Positions 27,322 to 37,186 of a stretch of DNA of 64,000 nucleotides are shown one piece after another. A program made the translations under genes and the position numbers. The first letter of the stretch is position 1; the number at the start of each line of letters is the position of its first letter. This DNA is from Eubacterium sp. (GTDB lineage: Bacteria; Bacillota; Clostridia; Lachnospirales; Lachnospiraceae): contig JAILAR010000006.1 in assembly GCA_024681515.1 (NCBI GenBank), forward strand, positions 1 to 64,000. Reading direction: 5' to 3'. The notes below the pieces were generated by a model, which ran no database searches, had not been told where the DNA came from, and saw only the letters and a program-made list of their open reading frames with translations.

Positions 27322-28104
27322 ATGAGAGTCAATAAGCTGGCGGCTCTGACGATCGGACTTGTGGCGGCGATCAGTTTTGATCACGCAGTGCGGCTCAATG
27401 CAGACGGTGCCGGTACCGAAATGACAGCTCAGGAGAAGACAGAATTGGTTTCTGTCGGTCCCTCAGTACCGACGGGAAGCATGGATGCTATGTTGAATCG
27501 GATTTCCCTGGAGCAGGTAGCAGAACCGAAGATGACAGAGACAACAAAGATCATGACGAAAGCGACCGCTGAAAGAGTGAAGGCGGAGCGCGAAGAGGAA
27601 GAAGCGAGACTCGCAGAGCAGGAAGCGGCAAGAAAGGCTGCGAATGAGGCTCTGCTGGCAACGCAGAAGACTGAGATCCGGATTGCAAAAGGAAAAGCAG
27701 CCGGAGAGAAGGCAAAGAAGGAAGCAGAGAAGGCGGCAAGGGAGAAAAGGCTGGCCGAAGATGCAACCGGAAGCACCTATAACGGTGTTACGCTTCTGTA
27801 TTCTGAGCCGTATGAAGGAATCCGTGGACATATCACAAGATCCAATGGTGTGGTACACTATAATGGAAACCGTGAGACCTGGTACTCGGTGCATGAGCCG
27901 GGCCAGACGGTTACAGCCGTTTCCATCCCGGGCAAGCACGTTGCCAAGGACGGTACCATCCGGGATGCGGAAGGTTACATCTGTGTGGCTGCATGCCAGA
28001 GATACAAGAGGCTGTATACCACACTGATGACCAGTATCGGACCTGCAAAGGTATACGATACCGGATGCTCCTACGGGACGATCGATGTTTACACAACCTG
28101 GTAA
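27322..28104 (+). CDS. Secreted 3D-domain (double-psi barrel-like) protein with coiled coil
   Basis: A weak signal sequence (MRVNKLAALTIGLVAAISF) is followed by a highly charged Ala/Glu/Lys coiled coil (about residues 80-150). The C-terminal 100 residues carry NGNRETWYSV, DAEGYICVAA and VYDTGCSYGTIDVYTTW, the pattern of clostridial 3D domains related to resuscitation-promoting or cell-wall hydrolase proteins. The conserved Asp residues in YDTG and TIDVY are present. It probably acts on peptidoglycan outside the membrane. AAGGAG lies rather far (13 nt) from the ATG. It is a single-gene unit with its own promoter and terminator. Confidence 0.8.
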   Translation: MRVNKLAALTIGLVAAISFDHAVRLNADGAGTEMTAQEKTELVSVGPSVPTGSMDAMLNRISLEQVAEPKMTETTKIMTKATAERVKAEREEEEARLAEQEAARKAANEALLATQKTEIRIAKGKAAGEKAKKEAEKAAREKRLAEDATGSTYNGVTLLYSEPYEGIRGHITRSNGVVHYNGNRETWYSVHEPGQTVTAVSIPGKHVAKDGTIRDAEGYICVAACQRYKRLYTTLMTSIGPAKVYDTGCSYGTIDVYTTW

Positions 28105-28118
28105 AACAAAAGGAAGAG

Positions 28119-28147
28119 CCGCAGTCCGATGGGTCTGCGGTTTTTTT
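28119..28147 (+). terminator. Rho-independent terminator
   Basis: CCGCAG pairs with CTGCGG (with an inner TCC/GGG extension), followed by seven Ts. Confidence 0.88.
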
Positions 28148-28262
28148 GTGAGCAAAATGTCCTATTTTCATAGGGCTTTTTGGCGCTTTTTCCATGTGGT
28201 CTGAGGGTGGACGCTCCCTTGTTTTATATGATAAAATAGAAACGTTATGGGGAGGAGCTAAG

Positions 28263-30122
28263 ATGAGTAAGAATACAAAACGATTTGCAGCAGGGGCGGT
28301 CGGATTGATTATCGCCGGCGGGGTGCTCCTGACACCGATTCCGGAGGCTTTTTCCGGCTATGGAACGTCCCGGGTGGAAGCGGAGACGCTGACGGCAGAG
28401 TCGGCTGCTGTACAGGACGGATGGGTTACAGAAAACGGAAATACTTATTATTATTCGAACGGACAGAAGCAGTATCTGACGTACCGGCTGAAGGGCAGGC
28501 TGTACTATTTTGACCGGGATACCGGAGCCCAGCAGACCGGATGGGTCACCTACGGCGGGGCAACTTATTATTTTACACCCAACGCCACACCGGCGAACCG
28601 CTATGCGGTGACCGGCTGGCAGATCATAGACGGGAAGGCCTATGACTTTGATTCGAATTTCAAACTGCTGAAGAACCAGTGGATCGGAAATACATATGTC
28701 GGTGAGGACGGTGCGAGAGCATCGGGATTCACGAAGATCGGAGACGACTGGTATTATTTTGACCCGCAGTCAGGTGTAAAACAGACCGACTGGCTGACCG
28801 TGAATTCAAAGAAATACTATCTGGGTACGGACGGCATCATGGCCATCGGACTCACTTCCATTGACGGGAAAGAATATTTCTTCGGGCAGGACGGCTCCAT
28901 GCAGACCGGGACCGTGATCTCCGGCGGCTGGCAGTATGAGATCTCCGACACTGGAGAGGTGCTTTCCAAAGAACGGATCGTGAAGCTGACCGGCTGGCAG
29001 ATCATAGACGGGAAGACGTATTATTATGACGATGACGGGAATCCGACCACCGGCTGGCAGACCGTCGAGGGGAAGGAGTATTACCTGGGAACGGACGGTG
29101 TGCTCCAAACGGGCTGGCAGACCATCGGAGGTAAGGACTATTATCTCGGAACGGACGGCGCAAAACAGGTGAGCTGGCAGCAGATCTCCGGAGCCTGGTA
29201 TTTTCTGGGGACCGACGGGGCGAAACGGACCGGCTGGCTGACACAGGGAGGGAAGACCTACTATCTGCTTCAGTCCACCGGCGTGATGCAGACCGGCTGG
29301 CAGAATATTGACGATGCCAGATACTATCTGGACAAGGACGGCGTGATGCAGACCGGCTGGATCGAAGTGGCAGGAAGGACCTTCTTCCTGGCCACCGATG
29401 GTAAGATGCAGACCGGCTGGCAGACCGTGGGAGAGAAGGAATACTATCTGGGTACGGACGGCGTCCGCGTTACCGGAACCGTCGAGATGGACGGCTGGAT
29501 CTATACGTTTGCGGAAACCGGTGAGCTGCTGTCAAAGGAAGAGCAGACACAGCCGGAGCCAGTCTGTATCTCCGGCTGGCAGGTGATCGACGGCGCAAAG
29601 TATTATTTAGATGAGACAGGCACTCCGGTGACCGGCTGGCAGGTGATCGACGGAAAGAAGTATCATTTCAGCCTGGAAGGGAAAATGCAGACGGGCTGGA
29701 AAACGCTGTCGAAGAAGACCTACTACTTTGGCAAGAACGGGGTCGTTACCACCGGTTGGAAGCAGATCAGCAAGAAGTGGTATTACTTCAATGCAAAGGG
29801 CGTGATGCAGACCGGCTGGGCATCGATCGGCAAGAAGTGGTATTATTTCAGCGCAAAGGGCGTAATGCAGACCGGCTGGAAGACCATCGATGGCAAGACT
29901 TACTACTTCCGGGCAGCAGGAGATATGGCGGCAAATGAATGGGTGAAGGGGTACTGGCTGAACAAGGACGGCACCTGGACCTACAAGTACAAGGCTTCCT
30001 GGCATCAGAAGGGCGGCAAATGGTGGTTCGGTGACACCTCCGGCTGGTACGCGAAGAAACAGACTCTTAAGATCGACGGCAAGGATTACACCTTTGATAA
30101 AGCGGGGTATCTTGTAAATTAA
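28263..30122 (+). CDS. Cell-wall-binding repeat protein, repeat-only (large paralogue)
   Basis: ATG 28263 is chosen over the track start 28194 because GGGAGGAG precedes it and a signal peptide begins there (FAAGAVGLIIAGGVLLTPI). Nearly all of the 619 residues are Trp/Gly/Tyr-rich cell-wall or glucan-binding repeats of about 20 residues (TGWQTVEGKEYYLGTDGVLQ and variants), more than twenty in all. No catalytic domain is visible. The last 60 residues form a shared end module (ANEWVKGYWLNKDGTWTYKY, GKWWFGDTSGWYAK). The product should be exported and bound to wall polymers. The next gene is a shorter paralogue with the same ends. Confidence 0.88.
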   Translation: MSKNTKRFAAGAVGLIIAGGVLLTPIPEAFSGYGTSRVEAETLTAESAAVQDGWVTENGNTYYYSNGQKQYLTYRLKGRLYYFDRDTGAQQTGWVTYGGATYYFTPNATPANRYAVTGWQIIDGKAYDFDSNFKLLKNQWIGNTYVGEDGARASGFTKIGDDWYYFDPQSGVKQTDWLTVNSKKYYLGTDGIMAIGLTSIDGKEYFFGQDGSMQTGTVISGGWQYEISDTGEVLSKERIVKLTGWQIIDGKTYYYDDDGNPTTGWQTVEGKEYYLGTDGVLQTGWQTIGGKDYYLGTDGAKQVSWQQISGAWYFLGTDGAKRTGWLTQGGKTYYLLQSTGVMQTGWQNIDDARYYLDKDGVMQTGWIEVAGRTFFLATDGKMQTGWQTVGEKEYYLGTDGVRVTGTVEMDGWIYTFAETGELLSKEEQTQPEPVCISGWQVIDGAKYYLDETGTPVTGWQVIDGKKYHFSLEGKMQTGWKTLSKKTYYFGKNGVVTTGWKQISKKWYYFNAKGVMQTGWASIGKKWYYFSAKGVMQTGWKTIDGKTYYFRAAGDMAANEWVKGYWLNKDGTWTYKYKASWHQKGGKWWFGDTSGWYAKKQTLKIDGKDYTFDKAGYLVN

Positions 30123-30146
30123 TATATTATAGTTGGGGATATTTTT

Positions 30147-31271
30147 ATGAAGAAGAATACTATTACAAAGCGCATGGCATACGGCTTGCTGGGCTTGACA
30201 CTGGCCGGAGGGATCCTGGCCACGCCACTGGGAAATGCGGTTTTTCAGGAGGATGCAGCATCGGTCAGCCGCGCGGAGGTACTGGACGGCTGGGTAACGG
30301 AAAACGGAAATACCTATTACTACGTAAATGGACAGATGCAGTATCTGACCTATCGTTTGAAGGGAAAACTGTACTACTTTGACCGGGATACGGGCGTGCA
30401 GCAGACCGGATGGATCGATTACGGATCACATACGTATTATTTCCTTCCGGCCTCCACTCCGGAAGGCAGATATGCATGGTACGGAAGCAGCAAGATCATC
30501 GACAATGAGGTGTATTATTTCGAGGATAACGGTTTCCTTAAGAAGAATCAGTGGATCGTGATGACCGGCATGACCACCTATGTGGGCGAGGACGGAAAGC
30601 GCGCTGCCTATTGGACGAAGATCGACGGAGCCTGGTATTATTTTGACAGACAGACCGGAAGCATGTACACCGGAACCCATACCATAGACGGAAAGTCCTA
30701 TACCTTCGGATCGGACGGAAAACTGGTGGGAGATCCCCCGGCGGGACTGGAGGAAAAAGAACCTGACAAGCCGCAGACGAAGACCGGCTGGCAGAAGGAA
30801 GGCACCAAGTGGTATTACTACGACGCAAACGGAAAGAAAGTGACCGGCTGGCAGCAGATCGGCAAGAAGTGGTATTATTTTGATGCGGCCGGTGCCATGC
30901 AGACCGGCTGGCAGCAGATCGCAAAAAAATGGTACTACTTTGACGGCTCCGGTGCCATGAAGAAGGGCTGGGTACAGATTAGCAGGAAATGGTATTATTT
31001 CAACGGCGCCGGCGTGATGCAGACGGGATGGAAGACCATCGGCGGCAAGAGTTATTATTTCTGGGCAAGCGGTGTGATGGCTGCAAATGAATGGGTAAAG
31101 GGCTATAAGCTGAACGCGGACGGCACCTGGACCTATAAATATCAGGCATCCTGGCATTCCCTGAAGGGGAAATGGTGGTACGGTGATTCCAGCGGATGGT
31201 ATGCAAAAAGCGAGACACTGAAGATCGACGGAAAGAAGTATACCTTTGACGCTCATGGCTATACGAAGTAA
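30147..31271 (+). CDS. Cell-wall-binding repeat protein, repeat-only (small paralogue)
   Basis: The 374 residues share the N-terminal module (DGWVTENGNTYYYVNGQ, RLKGKLYYFDRDTG) and the C-terminal module (ANEWVKGYKLNADGTWTYKY) with the gene upstream, but have fewer central repeats. A proline/acid linker (PPAGLEEKEPDKPQTK) splits the protein into two repeat blocks. A signal peptide is present (MAYGLLGLTLAGGILATPL). It begins 24 nt after its neighbour, so the two are probably cotranscribed tandem duplicates. No enzyme domain is seen. Confidence 0.88.
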   Translation: MKKNTITKRMAYGLLGLTLAGGILATPLGNAVFQEDAASVSRAEVLDGWVTENGNTYYYVNGQMQYLTYRLKGKLYYFDRDTGVQQTGWIDYGSHTYYFLPASTPEGRYAWYGSSKIIDNEVYYFEDNGFLKKNQWIVMTGMTTYVGEDGKRAAYWTKIDGAWYYFDRQTGSMYTGTHTIDGKSYTFGSDGKLVGDPPAGLEEKEPDKPQTKTGWQKEGTKWYYYDANGKKVTGWQQIGKKWYYFDAAGAMQTGWQQIAKKWYYFDGSGAMKKGWVQISRKWYYFNGAGVMQTGWKTIGGKSYYFWASGVMAANEWVKGYKLNADGTWTYKYQASWHSLKGKWWYGDSSGWYAKSETLKIDGKKYTFDAHGYTK

Positions 31272-31278
31272 AAAATAC

Positions 31279-31307
31279 TTGACGAACCTGCTTTGGAATG
31301 CTAATAT
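31279..31307 (+). promoter_or_regulatory. rpsT promoter
   Basis: TTGACG and TAATAT are spaced by 17 nt. A leader of about 130 nt follows before the rpsT start. Confidence 0.7.
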
Positions 31308-31443
31308 GATTCGGTACGTGATTTCACGTCGATGATATGAATGAATGATTCCACATGCCCGGCTTTTCGAAGCTGACCGTGTCTTGGCTAAATGGGATCC
31401 ATTACATACAATTATTATCAATGTTTTATGGAGGTACAAAGCT

Positions 31444-31707
31444 TTGGCTAACATCAAATCAGCGAAGAAGAGAATCCTGGTAACAAAGAAGAAAGAACTG
31501 CGCAACAAGTCCGCAAAGTCCAAGATCAAGACCCTCGTAAAGAAGGTTGAGGCTGCCATCGCAGAAGGTGACAAGGCAGCAGCTGAGGACGCACTGAAGG
31601 TTGCGATCTCTGAGATCAGCAAGGCTGCATCCAAGGGAATCTTCCACAAGAATACCGCAGCACGCAAGATCTCCCGTCTGACACTGGCTGTTAACAAGAT
31701 CGCGTAA
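31444..31707 (+). CDS. rpsT: 30S ribosomal protein S20
   Basis: The ORF track begins at 31345, but the true start is TTG at 31444: GGAGG lies 9 nt upstream and the protein then begins ANIKSAKKRILVTKKKELRN, the standard S20 opening. The 87 residues are the normal length. S20 binds 16S rRNA early in 30S assembly. UUG initiation is also known for Escherichia coli S20, where it takes part in translational autocontrol. The gene is convergent with holA, an arrangement known from other Firmicutes. Confidence 0.95.
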   Translation: MANIKSAKKRILVTKKKELRNKSAKSKIKTLVKKVEAAIAEGDKAAAEDALKVAISEISKAASKGIFHKNTAARKISRLTLAVNKIA

Positions 31708-31765
31708 TGAGATCTCGTTGATCGGCAGATCGTGTCCGGATACGCAGAGTTATAACAGAAATCAT

Positions 31766-31804
31766 AAAAAAGATCGGCAGAGCCACAGTCTGCCGATCTT
31801 TTTT
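31766..31804. terminator. Bidirectional terminator between rpsT and holA
   Basis: AAAAAAGATCGGCAGA pairs with TCTGCCGATCTTTTTT around GCCACAG. A- and T-runs flank the stem, so it can serve both convergent genes. Confidence 0.9.
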
Positions 31805-31851
31805 GATTCAGAATGGATTCAGAATAATATCTCGGAATTTGAAAGTGAAGA

Positions 31852-32895
31852 TCAAAGTGCCAGCAGATCCAGGATCAGCCGTTCCAGCGCGTTCCGATCC
31901 GACAGCTGTCCGCTTTTGATCGCCTGGTCGGCGGCGAGACATGCATCACAGGCAGAAAGCAGTTGGTGCATGGTGTAGGCTGACGCCAGCGAAGTATATT
32001 TTCCCCGGAGGAAGGGCATGAATCCGGCCAGCTTCGCCATATTTTCCTTTGGCGTATTGTCCGAAAGCATCTGGGACACCTGCGCCAGGATCTGGTATTG
32101 CCGCGCGATGAGATACAGGATCTTCATCACCGGTTCCCGGAGATCCAGCAGATCATTATAGAGCAGAAGCGCCTTCTCCGTATTCTTTTCGGAAATGGCA
32201 TCCACCATGTCAAATACTTTATCTTCAGCCAGAGTCACCGTGATCGCTTCCACGTCTTCGACCCGAATGGCATCTTTTTCCAATGTATAACTGATCAGCT
32301 TTTCCAGTTCCATTTCCAGCATGGACATGTCCGATCCGACGGCTGCCAGGATCCGGTTCGGAACACCGTTTTCGATCTTCTTTCCATTCTCGGAAAGCTT
32401 CGCTGTGATCCAGGAACGTAGCGTACCGTCATCCGGTGCATCAAAGCAGAAAGCACCCTCGGCCTTGTCAAACAGCTTAAAGAGACGTCCGCGTTTATCG
32501 ACGCCCTTGGAAGTTTCCGTGGATTTGATGATATCTGGTTCCACGAAGATCACGATCCCGGTATCGGGAAGCTCTGCAAGTCCGTCCGTCAGTTCATCTA
32601 CGGATTTCGTGAAGAATCCACTGCTTTCCACCAGCACCACCCGGTGCTCCGCCAGAAAGGGCATGGTGGAAAGATCACTGAGGATCGTACGGATATCCGC
32701 GGAAGTTCCCTGGTAAGAGGAGAAATTCATGGTATCGCCGTCATTTACCAGCTTCTTCAGGAGCAGATCCCTGTACTGCCTGAGAAGGTACCTCTCGGAG
32801 CCGTACAGAAGATAAAGATTCCTCACCGTCCCCTCATCCAGTTCTTTTTTCAGTTGTGCCATGCCGCGTACTTCGGCCTTTTTCTTCGGGGGCAT
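31852..32895 (-). CDS. holA: DNA polymerase III subunit delta
   Basis: The track start at 33003 is too far upstream. ATG 32895 has AAGGAG and gives a 347-residue product beginning MPPKKKAEVRGMAQLKKELD, close to the usual HolA length. NLYLLYGSERYLLRQYRDLL, TVTLAEDKVFDMVDAISEKN and LLYNDLLDLREPVMKILYLIARQYQ-type stretches fit the clamp-loader delta fold. Delta opens the sliding clamp during replication. It lies convergent to rpsT. Confidence 0.92.
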   Translation of the reverse strand: MPPKKKAEVRGMAQLKKELDEGTVRNLYLLYGSERYLLRQYRDLLLKKLVNDGDTMNFSSYQGTSADIRTILSDLSTMPFLAEHRVVLVESSGFFTKSVDELTDGLAELPDTGIVIFVEPDIIKSTETSKGVDKRGRLFKLFDKAEGAFCFDAPDDGTLRSWITAKLSENGKKIENGVPNRILAAVGSDMSMLEMELEKLISYTLEKDAIRVEDVEAITVTLAEDKVFDMVDAISEKNTEKALLLYNDLLDLREPVMKILYLIARQYQILAQVSQMLSDNTPKENMAKLAGFMPFLRGKYTSLASAYTMHQLLSACDACLAADQAIKSGQLSDRNALERLILDLLAL

Positions 32896-33040
32896 GTGTA
32901 AGCTCCTTTTATTTGAAACGTGATCCGGATCGGGAAGATAGAAGCGTAAATCGATATGAATGCATGGTGACCCGAATTCTGTTATCACATTATACACGCA
33001 CACCCTGGATTCCGCAAGGCGAGAACAGGAGAAAAAGACA

Positions 33041-33069
33041 TTGAAGAAACGTTTATAAAATGTTAAAAT
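33041..33069 (+). promoter_or_regulatory. glgB promoter
   Basis: TTGAAG and TAAAAT are spaced by 17 nt, about 70 nt upstream of the glgB ATG. Confidence 0.65.
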
Positions 33070-33141
33070 ATTAAGGACTGTGAAGGTCAGAAATACCAGA
33101 ACCGGCAGCAGGAAAACTGCCGGATATCAGGAGGGTTACGT

Positions 33142-35367
33142 ATGGACGAGAGACTGAACCACTGGATCAACTGGATCCTCTACGACGAGCTGATGGACGG
33201 GAAGATCAATGCCCCCAAGCATCTGCTCGGAAATCATGATTTCGGAGACGGACAGGTGATCACCTGCTATAAGCCGCATTCCTCCGGCGTATCGATCAAG
33301 ACGCCGACGGGCAAGACCCTGACCCCCATGGAGAAGGTGGGAGAGGACGGATTCTACGGCATCTATTTCCCAAAGAAAAAGTTCAAGGGATCGAACTACC
33401 ATTTTGTAACGGAATACTATGACGGAACCTCCGTGGATACTGCCGACTGCTACAGCTTTGACGGTCAGATCACGGATTATGATGCCTATCTTTTTGCCGA
33501 AGGCAAGAACTATGACATTTACAACAAAATGGGTGCGCACCCCATGACCATCGACGGCGTGAAGGGGACCTATTTTGCAGTCTGGGCACCGGATGCAAGA
33601 CGTGTATCCGTGGTCGGTGATTTCAATATGTGGGACGGTGCGCTGAACCCCATGCAGATCCATCCGACTTCCGGTATCTACGAACTGTTCATTCCGGATG
33701 TGCTTCCCGGTGCGGTCTATAAGTTCCAGATCCTGACACGTTACGGTGAGATCCTGTACAAGGCGGATCCGTACGGCAATCAGGATCAGGTACGTCCCGA
33801 TAACGCAAATATCGTTGCGGACCTTACCTACACCTGGAAGGATTCCGAGTGGATCGAGAACCGGAAGAAGATCGACCGCGTGACCCGTACGAAGCAGCCC
33901 ATGTCCATATATGAGTGTCATTTGGGCTCCTGGAAAAAGAAGATCGAGGATTCCGACTTCGGTTTCTACAACTATCGCGAGCTGGCAAAGATGCTGGGAG
34001 ATTACGTGACCGAGATGGGCTACACCCACATCGAGCTGATGGGTATCGCGGAATATCCTTTCGACGGTTCCTGGGGATATCAGGTAACAAACTATTACGC
34101 ACCGACCTCCCGCTACGGCGCGCCCACGGATTTCATGTATTTCGTGGATGAAATGCACCGCCGCGGCATCGGGGTCATCCTGGACTGGGTACCGGCACAT
34201 TTCCCGCGGGATGCCCACGGACTGGGAAGATTCGATGGTATGCCGCTGTATGAGAATGCGGATCCGCGGAAGGGCGAGCATCCGGACTGGGGAACCTATA
34301 TTTTCGATTACGGCAGAAATGAAGTTATCAACTTCCTGACTTCCAATGCGTTGTTCTGGGTAGAAAAATATCACATCGACGGTCTCCGTGTGGATGCGGT
34401 AGCGTCCATGCTGTATCTGGACTACGGCAAGCGGGATGGAGAGTGGGTAGCCAACAAGTACGGTGAAAAGGAAAATCTGGAAGCCATCGCCCTGCTGCAG
34501 AACATCAACCGGGTGATGGAAGAGCGGAATCCCGGCGCATATCTGATCGCCGAGGAATCCACCGCATGGCCGGGCGTTACCGCACCGGCGGACATGAAGG
34601 GTCTGGGCTTCCTGTTCAAGTGGAACATGGGCTGGATGAACGATTTCCTGGAGTACATGAAGCTGGATCCTTACTTCCGGAAGTTCAATCACAACCGACT
34701 GACCTTTAGTCTGTCCTATACCTATTCCGAGAATTATATCCTCGTCATCTCTCATGATGAGGTGGTTCATCTGAAATGCTCCATGCTGAACAAGATGCCC
34801 GGTCTGGAGTTTGACAAGTTTGCAAACCTGCGGACGGCTTATGGTTTCATGCTCGGCCATCCGGGTAAGAAGCTGCTCTTCATGGGACAGGAATTCGCAC
34901 AGCTCCGTGAGTGGTCCGAGGCACGTTCCCTTGACTGGTACCTGCTGGAGGATCCGAAGCATAAGGGCATGCAGGACTTCGTGAAGGAACTGAACCATAT
35001 GTACACGAAGTACGATGCACTGTACTTCAATGATAACGACGTCATGGGCTTTGAGTGGACCAAGGTGGATGATGCCGATTCCGGTATCGTGGCATTTGTA
35101 CGCCGCGGCAAGACCGCAAAGGATCAGCTCTTTTTCGTCTGCAACTTCGTGCCGGTAGAACGTAAAGGCTATCGTATCGGTGTTCCCTGCATTACTTCCT
35201 ACAAGGAGATCCTGTCCTCCGACGATCCGAAATACGGCGGGCTCGGCAGGAACAATAAGAAGGCGATCAAGGCAGAAGCAGTGGAATGCGACCGCATGAA
35301 GAACTCCATTGTGATGGATGTACCGCCGCTGTCCGTGACAGTGATGAAGTTCGATTTTAAAGAATAA
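33142..35367 (+). CDS. glgB: 1,4-alpha-glucan branching enzyme (GH13)
   Basis: The 741-residue protein has an N-terminal region, a CBM48-type domain (about 130-220, FAVWAPDARRVSVVGDFNMW), a GH13 barrel and a C-terminal beta domain. Catalytic residues are visible: nucleophile Asp in GLRVDAVASM (about 417), Glu in AEESTAWP (about 470), and the SHDEVVH motif (about 538). It makes alpha-1,6 branches in glycogen. GGAGG precedes the ATG. It stands alone between its own promoter and terminator; other glycogen genes are not nearby. Confidence 0.95.
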   Translation: MDERLNHWINWILYDELMDGKINAPKHLLGNHDFGDGQVITCYKPHSSGVSIKTPTGKTLTPMEKVGEDGFYGIYFPKKKFKGSNYHFVTEYYDGTSVDTADCYSFDGQITDYDAYLFAEGKNYDIYNKMGAHPMTIDGVKGTYFAVWAPDARRVSVVGDFNMWDGALNPMQIHPTSGIYELFIPDVLPGAVYKFQILTRYGEILYKADPYGNQDQVRPDNANIVADLTYTWKDSEWIENRKKIDRVTRTKQPMSIYECHLGSWKKKIEDSDFGFYNYRELAKMLGDYVTEMGYTHIELMGIAEYPFDGSWGYQVTNYYAPTSRYGAPTDFMYFVDEMHRRGIGVILDWVPAHFPRDAHGLGRFDGMPLYENADPRKGEHPDWGTYIFDYGRNEVINFLTSNALFWVEKYHIDGLRVDAVASMLYLDYGKRDGEWVANKYGEKENLEAIALLQNINRVMEERNPGAYLIAEESTAWPGVTAPADMKGLGFLFKWNMGWMNDFLEYMKLDPYFRKFNHNRLTFSLSYTYSENYILVISHDEVVHLKCSMLNKMPGLEFDKFANLRTAYGFMLGHPGKKLLFMGQEFAQLREWSEARSLDWYLLEDPKHKGMQDFVKELNHMYTKYDALYFNDNDVMGFEWTKVDDADSGIVAFVRRGKTAKDQLFFVCNFVPVERKGYRIGVPCITSYKEILSSDDPKYGGLGRNNKKAIKAEAVECDRMKNSIVMDVPPLSVTVMKFDFKE

Positions 35368-35390
35368 TCCGGGCAATCCGTTTTAGACAG

Positions 35391-35430
35391 AAAACATCCT
35401 TGTATCCGGCAGGATACAGGGATGTTTTTT
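35391..35430 (+). terminator. Rho-independent terminator after glgB
   Basis: AACATCCTTGTATCC pairs with GGATACAGGGATGTT, followed by a T-run. Confidence 0.9.
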
Positions 35431-35523
35431 CTTGAAATCATATAGGTTTTGGGGTATACTTTCCAAGGTATGTTGGGTGAGTCTGCCCGATGTATAAGAA
35501 TTTTGGTAAAGGGGTAATTGAAA

Positions 35524-37068
35524 ATGACAACGGCACAAATCGGTATTCTGGTTGCCATCGGTGTCTACCTGGTAGGCATGCTGGTCATCGGCTTCATGGC
35601 ATCCAGGAACACAAATGATGTCGGGGATTTCTATCTCGGCGGGCGCAGGCTCGGACCCTTTGTCACTGCCATGAGTGCAGAGGCATCGGACATGAGTTCC
35701 TACCTGCTGATGGGCGTTCCCGGACTCGCGTACTTCTCAGGTATTGCAGATGCAGGCTGGACGGTTTTCGGACTGGCAGTCGGAACGTATCTGAACTGGC
35801 TCTTCACGGCGAAGCGTCTTCGCAATTATTCCGAGAAGGTGAATGCAATCACCATTCCGGAATATTTCAAGAAACGTTTCCGCGACAGCAGCAATGTTAC
35901 ATTGCTGGTCGGCGCTATCGCCATCATTGTATTCTTTGTTCCTTACACCGCATCCGGTTTTTCCGCCTGCGGCAAGCTGTTCATGAACCTGTTTGATGTG
36001 AAATATGAAGTGGCTATGGTGATCTCCGCCATCGTCATCATTGCATACACCACCACCGGTGGTTTCCTGGCAGCATCCCGAACCGACTTTGTTCAGTCCA
36101 TCGTCATGACCGTCGCACTGTTCATCGTACTCGGTTATGGTATCTACCATGCCGGCGGTTTCGGAGCGGTAGTTGATAATGCAAATAAGCTGGCCGGTTA
36201 TCTGGATCTTTCCGCAACGCATAACAACGTGACCGGAGGAGCAGATGCTTACGGCATCTTCAATAAGATCACCATGTTCTGCTGGGGACTCGGTTACTTC
36301 GGTATGCCCCACATTCTGCTCAGATTCATGGCGGCAAAGGATGCAAAGCAGCTGAAGCTGTCCCGCCGTGTGGCTTCTGTATGGGTTGTCATTTCACTGG
36401 CGGTTGCCATCTTCCTTGGTATCGTAGGCCGTGCCATGACCGAGACCGGTGCGCTGGATTCCCTTATCGAGGATCCTACCAGTGCATCCAAGGCAGAGAC
36501 ACTGATCGTCGTCCTGGCAAGACACATTGCAGAAAATGGTTTCGGTTATGCCCTGATCGGCGGTCTGATCATTGCAGGTATCCTGGCATCCACCATGTCC
36601 ACGGCAGACTCTCAGCTCATTGCAGCATCCAGTGCTGTATCTGAGAACATTTTCCGTGACACCTTCAAGATCAAGATGAGCGAGAAGGCTTCCATGCTGA
36701 CGGCTCGTCTGACACTGATCGTGGTTGCGGTTCTGGGTGTGATCATCGCATGGAATCCGGACAGCTCCGTCTTCAATATCGTGTCCTTCGCATGGGCCGG
36801 TTTCGGTGCCGTGTTCGGACCGGTCATGCTGTTCTCACTGTTCTGGAAGCGCACCAATACGGCAGGAGCCATCGCCGGTATGATCTCCGGTGGTGCCATG
36901 GTATTTATCTGGAAATATCTGGTCCGCCCCATGGGAGGCGCCTGGGATCTGTATGAGCTTGCACCGGCCTTCCTGGTATCCGCGATCTTTATCGTGGTAT
37001 TCAGTCTGGTGACCAAGGCTCCGTCAGAGGAGATTCAGGCAGAGTTTGACGAGGTAAAAGCTCTGTAA
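35524..37068 (+). CDS. putP: Sodium/proline symporter (SSS family)
   Basis: ATG 35524 is preferred to the track start TTG 35518 because it is better spaced from AAAGGGG. The 514 residues equal the usual PutP length, with about thirteen membrane helices. SAEASDMSSYLLMGVPG and the region around LIIAGILASTMSTADSQLI match the sodium- and proline-binding helices of PutP. It imports proline with Na+. It is a single-gene unit ended by a terminator. Confidence 0.92.
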   Translation: MTTAQIGILVAIGVYLVGMLVIGFMASRNTNDVGDFYLGGRRLGPFVTAMSAEASDMSSYLLMGVPGLAYFSGIADAGWTVFGLAVGTYLNWLFTAKRLRNYSEKVNAITIPEYFKKRFRDSSNVTLLVGAIAIIVFFVPYTASGFSACGKLFMNLFDVKYEVAMVISAIVIIAYTTTGGFLAASRTDFVQSIVMTVALFIVLGYGIYHAGGFGAVVDNANKLAGYLDLSATHNNVTGGADAYGIFNKITMFCWGLGYFGMPHILLRFMAAKDAKQLKLSRRVASVWVVISLAVAIFLGIVGRAMTETGALDSLIEDPTSASKAETLIVVLARHIAENGFGYALIGGLIIAGILASTMSTADSQLIAASSAVSENIFRDTFKIKMSEKASMLTARLTLIVVAVLGVIIAWNPDSSVFNIVSFAWAGFGAVFGPVMLFSLFWKRTNTAGAIAGMISGGAMVFIWKYLVRPMGGAWDLYELAPAFLVSAIFIVVFSLVTKAPSEEIQAEFDEVKAL

Positions 37069-37093
37069 GCTTTGACAATATGAAAAAGAGATG

Positions 37094-37142
37094 GCACTAC
37101 GGTCATGTTTCGTGTAAAATATGACTGTAGTGCTTTCTTTTT
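37094..37142 (+). terminator. Terminator after putP
   Basis: GCACTACGGTCAT pairs with ATGACTGTAGTGC, followed by TTTCTTTTT. Confidence 0.88.
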
Positions 37143-37186
37143 ATGCCTGACAAAAGAAACGGAAGATTGTCAGGGTGAGTGTTTTA

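Noticed and set aside
33136-35376. 746-residue ORF on the - strand opposite glgB
   Set aside because: glgB has full catalytic motifs, promoter, ribosome site and terminator. The antisense frame is a by-product of codon bias.
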